DNA of 17,827 bases from Candidatus Adlerbacteria bacterium (lineage in GTDB: Bacteria; Patescibacteriota; Minisyncoccia; Phycocordibacterales; SBAW01): contig CAIJVL010000046.1 of the NCBI GenBank assembly GCA_903824155.1, forward strand, positions 1-17,827. The letters are read 5' to 3'. The notes under the pieces are model-generated. The model had not been told where the DNA came from and made no database searches. It was given only the letters and a program-made list of their open reading frames with translations. This document shows positions 13,485 through 17,827 of this stretch, one piece after another. The position numbers and the translations under genes are program-made. How positions within the stretch are numbered: position 1 is the first letter of the stretch; the number at the start of each line of letters is the position of its first letter.

Positions 13485-13653
13485 TCTCGCCTCCAACCGA
13501 AAGTTGAGCCAAATTTGCCTCGATAACCCGATCAGTTGGATCCGGCCGAGCTTCTTTTTTTGGAACGTTGTTTTCAATCCACGGCTGCGTCTGCGGTCTG
13601 CGAGGCGCGCGTCGACGATGAAATCCTTCTTCTAGCCAATCTATTTTACCCAC
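13471..13653 (-). CDS. Small Arg/Pro-rich protein with a strong Shine-Dalgarno, unknown function
   Basis: This 60-residue frame starts with GTG, preceded five bases away by GGGAGGG (minus strand, about 13659-13665), the only convincing Shine-Dalgarno in the window. The protein begins MGKIDWLEEGFHRRR, continues with a basic proline-rich part (RAPRRPQTQPWIENN) and ends acidic to neutral. It overlaps the next ORF by 14 nt, a layout often seen in coupled gene pairs. It is short and compositionally odd, so it may not be translated. I do not recognise it. Confidence 0.4.
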   Translation of the reverse strand: MGKIDWLEEGFHRRRAPRRPQTQPWIENNVPKKEARPDPTDRVIEANLAQLSVGGENGNY

Positions 13654-13691
13654 GTGACCCTCCCTGCATTTGTGTTAAGTACTCGGTTACT

Positions 13692-13727
13692 GTGCGCTAC
13701 AATAGCGCACTCCAGCAATTAAAACAA
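13692..13727 (-). promoter_or_regulatory. Putative promoter with an 8-bp palindrome over its -10
   Basis: On the minus strand, TTGTTT (13727-13722), a 17-bp spacer and TATTGT (13704-13699) could drive the two small ORFs that start at 13653. The -10 is covered by the perfect palindrome GTGCGCTA-CAA-TAGCGCAC (13692-13710), a candidate operator. The same palindrome could instead be a weak hairpin downstream of RNase J (stop at 13754), but it has no T-run. Confidence 0.4.
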
Positions 13728-13753
13728 CGGCTGAGTTGGGGATGTTACAAAGA

Positions 13754-15697
13754 TTAGACTGCGAGTACTACCGGGATGACGATTGGGCGCTTGTTGGTCT
13801 TCTCGAATAGGAAGCGGGCAACCACGTCGGTGACGTTATTTTTGATGTAGTCAAAGTTGATAGGCTGCTGGCCTTTGGCCCCGTCCTCGATCGCTTTTTT
13901 AACAATGAAGCGCGCCTGCTGGAGCATCTCCTGATTTTCGCGCAGATATATAAAGCCGCGGGAAATAATGTCGGGCGACTTGCGCAGTTTGCCGGTCTTT
14001 GGGTTAACCGTCGCGATGATGACAAACATGCCTTCTTGCGCCAGCACCGTGCGGTCGCGGATAACGACCTCTTGAATGTCGCCGATGGCAAAGCCGTCTA
14101 CAAGCCTGAGTCCAGCGGGAGCCATTTCTTTAAGGCGTACGATTTTTTGGCCATCGTTTTGGATTTCAATAATACAGCTGTTGTCGGGGACGATGATCTC
14201 GTCTTCGGCGCGGCCGCAGGCCTTGGCAATGTCGGCATGCACGCGCAGCATGTAGTGGTAGCCGTGGAGCGGCATAAAGAAGCGCGGATTGATCTTTTGG
14301 TGGATCCAAAAGGTCTCGTCGCGGTTAGCGTGGCCCGAGGCGTGGATATCCATGGTATCGCGGTGGATGATGCGCGCGCCCTGGCGCGAAAGGTTGTCTT
14401 TAAGCTTTTGCACTGAACGTTCGTTGCCCGGAACCACGGAAGAAGAAAGGACAACGGTATCGCCCTTTTTAATTTTTACATGCTTGTGCGTCTTCATGGC
14501 GATGCGCATGAGGGCGGCAAATTCGTCGCCTTGGGCGCCGGTGCCGAGGATGATTACTTTGCTATCGGGCAAAGACTCAAGCGACTCGGGGCCGATAAAA
14601 GTCTTTTCATCCACCTTAAGCATACCGAGCTGCTTAACAATTTCGATATTTACTTTCATCGAGCGGCCTTCCACTAGTATTTTTTTGCCGTAGCGCTCTG
14701 CCGATTCGATAATGCGCATGATGCGCTCGAGCTGCGAGCTAAACGTACCGATGATCATGCGGGTCTTGGTGTCGCGGATAAGGTCGTCCATGTTTTTTTG
14801 CACGAGGCTCTCGGGAGTAGAGAAGCCGGGGCGTTCGACGTTGGTTGAGTCAGCTGCCAAAAAGAGCACTTTTTTGTCGTTAAAAAAGGCAAACTCCTTT
14901 TCTTCCGTCTCGGTCGGCACGCCGTCCTTGTGGTCGAGCTTCAAGTCGCCGGTGAAGACTAAAAGTCCGTTTGGCGTCTCAATAATGATGCCCATCGCGT
15001 CGGGAATCGTGTGTGTAACGGAAAAGAATTTAACGCGAAAGTTGCCGACGCGCACGGTGTCCTCCTTCTCAACCACTTGCATGTCGAGGGGCTTGAGGTT
15101 AGGAAACTCCTCTTGGCGTTTTTTGATCATGACCGAGGTGAGCTCGCGCGTATATACGGGCGGATAGCCGATACGGTCAATGACGTAGGGGATGCCGCCG
15201 ATGTGGTCAAGGTGTCCATGCGTAATAAACATCGCGCGGATTTTTTCTTTGCGGTCTTCCAAGTACTTGGTGTTAGGCAAAATATAGTCGATGCCCGGCG
15301 TGTCGTCTTCTTTAAATTGAAAGCCGCAGTCGATAACGACGATGTCGTCGCCATACTCGACCATGGTCATGTTGCGGCCGATCTCCTCGACGCCGCCGAG
15401 CGGGATGATGCGGATGTTGCCGGCCTCTAGCGGCGGTATTGGCTTTTCGTCGGGGTTAGGTGCAGTGTCGCGGACTTCACGGGTAGGCGGAGTCTGGTGC
15501 GGGCGCGGACCTTCGCGGCGCAGACGGCCACGGCCTCCGCGTCCTCCGCCTTTTCCTCCGCGTCCTCCCGCGCCTTGCGGGCGCGGGCCCTGCCTACCGG
15601 CAGGCAGGCCTCTGCCGCCCGGGCGGTGCGCGCCGGCGCTCTGGCCTTTATGCCCATCGGATGGGATGGGCCGTTCTTGTTTTTTCTCTTCAGGCAT
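13754..15697 (-). CDS. rnj: Ribonuclease J with an Arg/Gly-rich N-terminal extension
   Basis: RNase J is a metallo-beta-lactamase/beta-CASP ribonuclease with endo- and 5'-3' exonuclease activity in mRNA decay and rRNA maturation. The 647-residue protein shows the metal site THGHLDHIGG (159-168; His160, His162, Asp164, His165), SVTHTIPDA with His229, and FTGDLKLDH with Asp251. It also has the beta-CASP segment LAADSTNVERPGFS, the late HASGHANRDE and MPLHGYHYMLRVHA motifs, and a C-terminal domain. Its first ~88 residues are a disordered tail rich in Arg, Gly and Pro (RGG-like repeats), probably binding RNA or partners. GLPAGRQG (30-37) in it derives from the same palindrome found in the sortase. 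It lies 31 nt after the substrate-binding-protein gene and is probably cotranscribed with it. No clear terminator follows. ATG 15697 is the family-consistent start. Confidence 0.96.
   Translation of the reverse strand: MPEEKKQERPIPSDGHKGQSAGAHRPGGRGLPAGRQGPRPQGAGGRGGKGGGRGGRGRLRREGPRPHQTPPTREVRDTAPNPDEKPIPPLEAGNIRIIPLGGVEEIGRNMTMVEYGDDIVVIDCGFQFKEDDTPGIDYILPNTKYLEDRKEKIRAMFITHGHLDHIGGIPYVIDRIGYPPVYTRELTSVMIKKRQEEFPNLKPLDMQVVEKEDTVRVGNFRVKFFSVTHTIPDAMGIIIETPNGLLVFTGDLKLDHKDGVPTETEEKEFAFFNDKKVLFLAADSTNVERPGFSTPESLVQKNMDDLIRDTKTRMIIGTFSSQLERIMRIIESAERYGKKILVEGRSMKVNIEIVKQLGMLKVDEKTFIGPESLESLPDSKVIILGTGAQGDEFAALMRIAMKTHKHVKIKKGDTVVLSSSVVPGNERSVQKLKDNLSRQGARIIHRDTMDIHASGHANRDETFWIHQKINPRFFMPLHGYHYMLRVHADIAKACGRAEDEIIVPDNSCIIEIQNDGQKIVRLKEMAPAGLRLVDGFAIGDIQEVVIRDRTVLAQEGMFVIIATVNPKTGKLRKSPDIISRGFIYLRENQEMLQQARFIVKKAIEDGAKGQQPINFDYIKNNVTDVVARFLFEKTNKRPIVIPVVLAV
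15588..15610 (-). repeat. In-frame palindromic repeat, copy 2 (in RNase J)
   Basis: On the coding (minus) strand this is the same 23 bases as the sortase copy at 11302-11324, including the single asymmetric base pair of the palindrome, and it is read in the same frame as GLPAGRQG. It lies in the disordered N-terminal tail, where an eight-residue insertion would be harmless. Confidence 0.85.
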
Positions 15698-15728
15698 ATT
15701 TAATTCTTACTTTTTATTAATTAATTTT

Positions 15729-17468
15729 TTATCTTTGTTTAGCAAACACCGGCCAGACAGCGTCAGTCTCTAAATGCCAGTCGGTAACCGATAGGAAGCG
15801 GTCGCTCGGCGTCTCTATAAAGCCCAAGTTGAGACCCGCAAGCTGTTTAGGGACAATATACACGAAATCGGGCGCATAGAGAAATATGGCCGGGATGTCC
15901 GCGTTCAGCTGGTCCTCAAACTGCCCGTACAGCTGAGCACGCGTACTGTCGCTCGAGGTAGTACGCAGCTGCTCCAATATTTTGTCGGCGGTCGAGTTGG
16001 CGTAGAGTGCAATGTTTAGGCCCGGGTCGTTGCGCTGCGATGAATCCCAAAACGCGAACAAGTCGAGCTCGCGCCCGATAACCTCGCCAAACAGCAGTGC
16101 GTCGTACTTGCGCGGGCGTATCACGTTTTGCGAGAGGTCGCCCTGGTCGTAAATTTGCACATTTACCTGCGCGCCCATCTTGCCCCATACTTCTTTTAAA
16201 TACTCAGCTGATGCGCGCAACTCGGGGACGTTGTCGGTCGCCAAAGAAAACTGTAGGGTCTCGGTAGTGGCAGTTTTACCTTTGCCCGTTGTTTTTGTCA
16301 AAACGCCGTTGGTTAAAACCCACCCCTTTTTAATCAGCTCTTGCTGCGCCGCAAGTGCCAAGTCGCCGGTTGCCGGCGCGCTCGCGATACTTGTAGAGGC
16401 GGTAACTGCGTCGCTGATAAGGCTTGGCGGTACCGGACCGGTAAGCGCTGTGCCATAGCCATTTAAGACTTGGGCGAGCAATGCGTTGCGGTCGACGGCG
16501 TCCTCAAGCGCCTGCCGCACATCGTGGTCGCGCAAAACGGTCGATTGGTTTTGATTGAAAAAGACGCCAAACACGCGGTTAAGCGGCGCTTTTTCTACGG
16601 TGCTGCCTGACAGCGAAAGTGTTGCGACGTTGGCGGGTGATATACCGCTCGCTGCCGCGACATCGCCTGACTTCAGCGCCGCGACCAGCGCATTTTCGTT
16701 TTGATAAAACTTGAGCGTTAAGTCGCTTATGTACGGTGCGCCGAGTGCGTATTTGGAAAAAGGCTGTAAGTCATAAGAAGAAGGGATGCCCGAGGCGCTG
16801 CGCGAAATGTTGCCGATCTTAAACGGACCCGAGCCGATAGGGCTAGTATTGAGATTGCTAAAAGAAAACTCGTCGTCGCTGACGTTTTGCCACAAGGCTT
16901 TGGGCAGGATGCCCATGGTCAGATTTTCGACAAAAGGAGCATAGGGCGTCTTGAGCGTAAACTGCACCGTGTGTGCATCTATGGCGGCTACCGTTACACC
17001 GTCCCAGTTGGCTTGAAGCGGGCTCTTAAGAGCCGCGTCTTGTGTTTTTTGGACCGTAAATACTACGTCGTCGGCAGTAACCGGCATGCCGTTGTGGAAG
17101 GTGATATCGGGGCGCAGCGTAAAAGTATAGGTTTTGCCGTCAGGCGACACCGTGTAGCTTTGCGCCAAGTCGGGCTCGTAGTCGCCATCGGGAGTTGCGC
17201 GCAGGAGGCCCGAGTACACAAGCGACGTAAGGTCGCGGTCAGAGTCTGATACCGCCAAAACGGGGTTAATAAAACGGGGGCTGCCCACTAATCCTTCGTC
17301 CAAACTTCCGCCGTATGCGGGTACGGCAACCAAAAGCGATTCGTTAAGTAGATACACTAGCAGCACCGAGCTGATAATGCAGAGCGTAGCAAAAAACAAA
17401 AACAGCGCGCGGCTGCCTTGCGAAAATTGATTGTACGTATCGTGTGCAGTGCGCATTAGTCCGCGCAT
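15729..17468 (-). CDS. Orphan family-5 (OppA/DppA-type) substrate-binding protein, membrane-anchored
   Basis: The 579-residue protein has an N-terminal membrane helix (about 20-42) with a short basic cytoplasmic tail, then a family-5 solute-binding domain: a start like GGSLDEGLVGSPRFINPVLA, LTSLVYSGLLR, EPDLAQSYTVSPDGKTYTFTLRPDITFHNGMPVTADDVVFTVQ, SPIGSGPFKIG, an RDHDVRQALEDAVDRNALL segment and a C-terminal SDRFLSVTDWHLETDAVWPVF. Such proteins capture peptides or nickel for an ABC importer. None of the permease or ATPase genes is adjacent. There is no lipobox; anchoring is by an uncleaved helix. It sits between secG and rnj, spaced 31 nt from each, so it is probably transcribed with them. ATG 17468 is taken; a second ATG five codons in is equally possible. 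Confidence 0.9.
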   Translation of the reverse strand: MRGLMRTAHDTYNQFSQGSRALFLFFATLCIISSVLLVYLLNESLLVAVPAYGGSLDEGLVGSPRFINPVLAVSDSDRDLTSLVYSGLLRATPDGDYEPDLAQSYTVSPDGKTYTFTLRPDITFHNGMPVTADDVVFTVQKTQDAALKSPLQANWDGVTVAAIDAHTVQFTLKTPYAPFVENLTMGILPKALWQNVSDDEFSFSNLNTSPIGSGPFKIGNISRSASGIPSSYDLQPFSKYALGAPYISDLTLKFYQNENALVAALKSGDVAAASGISPANVATLSLSGSTVEKAPLNRVFGVFFNQNQSTVLRDHDVRQALEDAVDRNALLAQVLNGYGTALTGPVPPSLISDAVTASTSIASAPATGDLALAAQQELIKKGWVLTNGVLTKTTGKGKTATTETLQFSLATDNVPELRASAEYLKEVWGKMGAQVNVQIYDQGDLSQNVIRPRKYDALLFGEVIGRELDLFAFWDSSQRNDPGLNIALYANSTADKILEQLRTTSSDSTRAQLYGQFEDQLNADIPAIFLYAPDFVYIVPKQLAGLNLGFIETPSDRFLSVTDWHLETDAVWPVFAKQR

Positions 17469-17499
17469 AAGAAGGAGAGTTAGCTGTTAACTTTTTTAG

Positions 17500-17733
17500 T
17501 TATTTATTGAGAAACAATGCAATAAACGACGAGAGACCAAACAGGATGCCAAGAATGATCGCCGCGTAGAACAGCACCTTTTCGGAGCCGCGGCGCGTGT
17601 GGAAAGCGGCGCTAAAGTTGTCGCCGCCAAAAGCGCCACCCATGCTGGCGCCGGTTTGCTGCAGCAAAATAGCCGCTATAAGCAGTACCGAGAGCACTAT
17701 TTGAATGTAGGGCAAAACGCCGCCCAAAGTCAT
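17500..17733 (-). CDS. secG: Preprotein translocase subunit SecG
   Basis: SecG is the small third subunit of the SecYEG channel and assists protein export. The 77-residue product has the expected two membrane helices (about 6-24 and 53-73) joined by the family loop LLQQTGASMGGAFGGDNFSAAFHTRRG (24-49), including the GGAFGG and RRG motifs. Length is typical. A longer frame reaches 17802, but ATG 17733 fits family length and has a -10 seven bases upstream, predicting a leaderless transcript. It is the first gene of the probable secG, binding protein, rnj operon; an upstream terminator separates it from the previous gene. Confidence 0.95.
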   Translation of the reverse strand: MTLGGVLPYIQIVLSVLLIAAILLQQTGASMGGAFGGDNFSAAFHTRRGSEKVLFYAAIILGILFGLSSFIALFLNK

Positions 17734-17740
17734 TACTAGG

Positions 17741-17768
17741 ACTATACCACAGCTTAAGGACCATGCAA
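17741..17768 (-). promoter_or_regulatory. Extended -10 promoter of the secG operon
   Basis: On the minus strand, TTGCAT (17768-17763), a 16-bp spacer and TATAGT (17746-17741) preceded by TGG form an extended -10 promoter. Seven bases separate the hexamer from the ATG, so a leaderless mRNA is expected. Confidence 0.6.
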
Positions 17769-17793
17769 TGGGCCAGGATTGGAAAAGAAAAAA

Positions 17794-17827
17794 CCCCGTC
17801 ACTAACTCAAACTAATGAGTGACGGGG
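17794..17827 (-). terminator. Terminator of a gene beyond the window edge
   Basis: Arms CCCCGTCACT (17794-17803) and AGTGACGGGG (17818-17827) enclose a 14-nt loop, and on the minus strand the hairpin is followed by six T. It ends a minus-strand gene lying beyond 17827. The stem may extend past the window edge. Confidence 0.85.

Noticed and set aside
13742..13810. 22-codon plus-strand frame starting MLQRLD after a TACAAT box at 13698-13703
   Set aside because: Antisense to the RNase J 3' end, very short and featureless. The TACAAT falls in a palindrome that is equally a -10 on the minus strand.
16374..16442. Short GC-rich inverted repeats (CGCCGG-TTG-CCGGCG and TACCGG-A-CCGGTA)
   Set aside because: Six-bp arms in GC-rich coding DNA are expected by chance and do not match the other palindromes.
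1..17827. Search for CRISPR arrays, tRNA/rRNA genes, transposons, phage or defence genes
   Set aside because: No regularly spaced repeats, no cloverleaf-like or rRNA segments and no transposase, integrase or nuclease-defence motifs were seen by eye. A covariance-model scan would be decisive for small RNAs.

Overview
The window looks like chromosomal DNA of a Candidate Phyla Radiation (Patescibacteria) bacterium, most like Parcubacteria. This is inference from style, not from a marker gene. Genes are tightly packed and GC is roughly balanced by eye. Shine-Dalgarno sequences are almost absent, and several genes have a -10 box ending exactly 6 or 7 bases before the start codon, as expected for leaderless mRNAs. 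Many small secreted or membrane proteins have no obvious relatives. Palindromes sit in frame inside genes. TGA is used as a stop (for example the short HlyD-like adaptor), so the code is standard and not the Gracilibacteria/Absconditabacteria recoded one. No rRNA, tRNA, CRISPR array, transposase or phage gene was seen.

Layout. 1-2482: a secreted 791-residue protein joining an alpha/beta-hydrolase-like domain to a lamin-tail domain. 2517-3884: a SanA/YdcF-like membrane protein, methionine sulfoxide reductase B (MsrB) and an unlisted 40-residue lipoprotein-like peptide; a 25-bp inverted repeat separates the first two. 3945-5199: a promoter, two exported proteins of unknown function and a strong terminator, forming one transcription unit. 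5266-5708: a DoxX-family membrane protein and a terminator that can work in both directions. 9934 down to 5715 (minus strand): a MarR regulator, two HlyD-type adaptors and a 14-helix MFS exporter, driven by a TTGACT-17-TATACT promoter with a dyad over its start site. This is a regulated efflux operon.

9987-10232: a small membrane protein. 10338-11991: a surface protein ending in an LPNTG sorting signal, overlapped by its likely sortase. 12101-12355: a single-RRM RNA-binding protein. 12418-13254: a MutY-like DNA glycosylase without an iron-sulfur cluster. 13251-13653 (minus): two small overlapping ORFs that, unlike everything else here, have a strong Shine-Dalgarno. 17827 down to 13754 (minus): the terminator of an upstream gene, then SecG, an orphan family-5 substrate-binding protein and RNase J, probably one operon.

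The points most worth a second look are: (1) the start-proximal promoter rule; (2) terminator-like hairpins whose distal arm forms part of the next gene's -10; (3) palindromes in coding sequence, one present twice in the same frame and orientation (encoding GLPAGRQG in sortase and RNase J) and a different one in the MutY-like gene; (4) the LPNTG/sortase pair; (5) the unusual catalytic loop of the MutY-like protein. I found no clear defence system or biosynthetic cluster.
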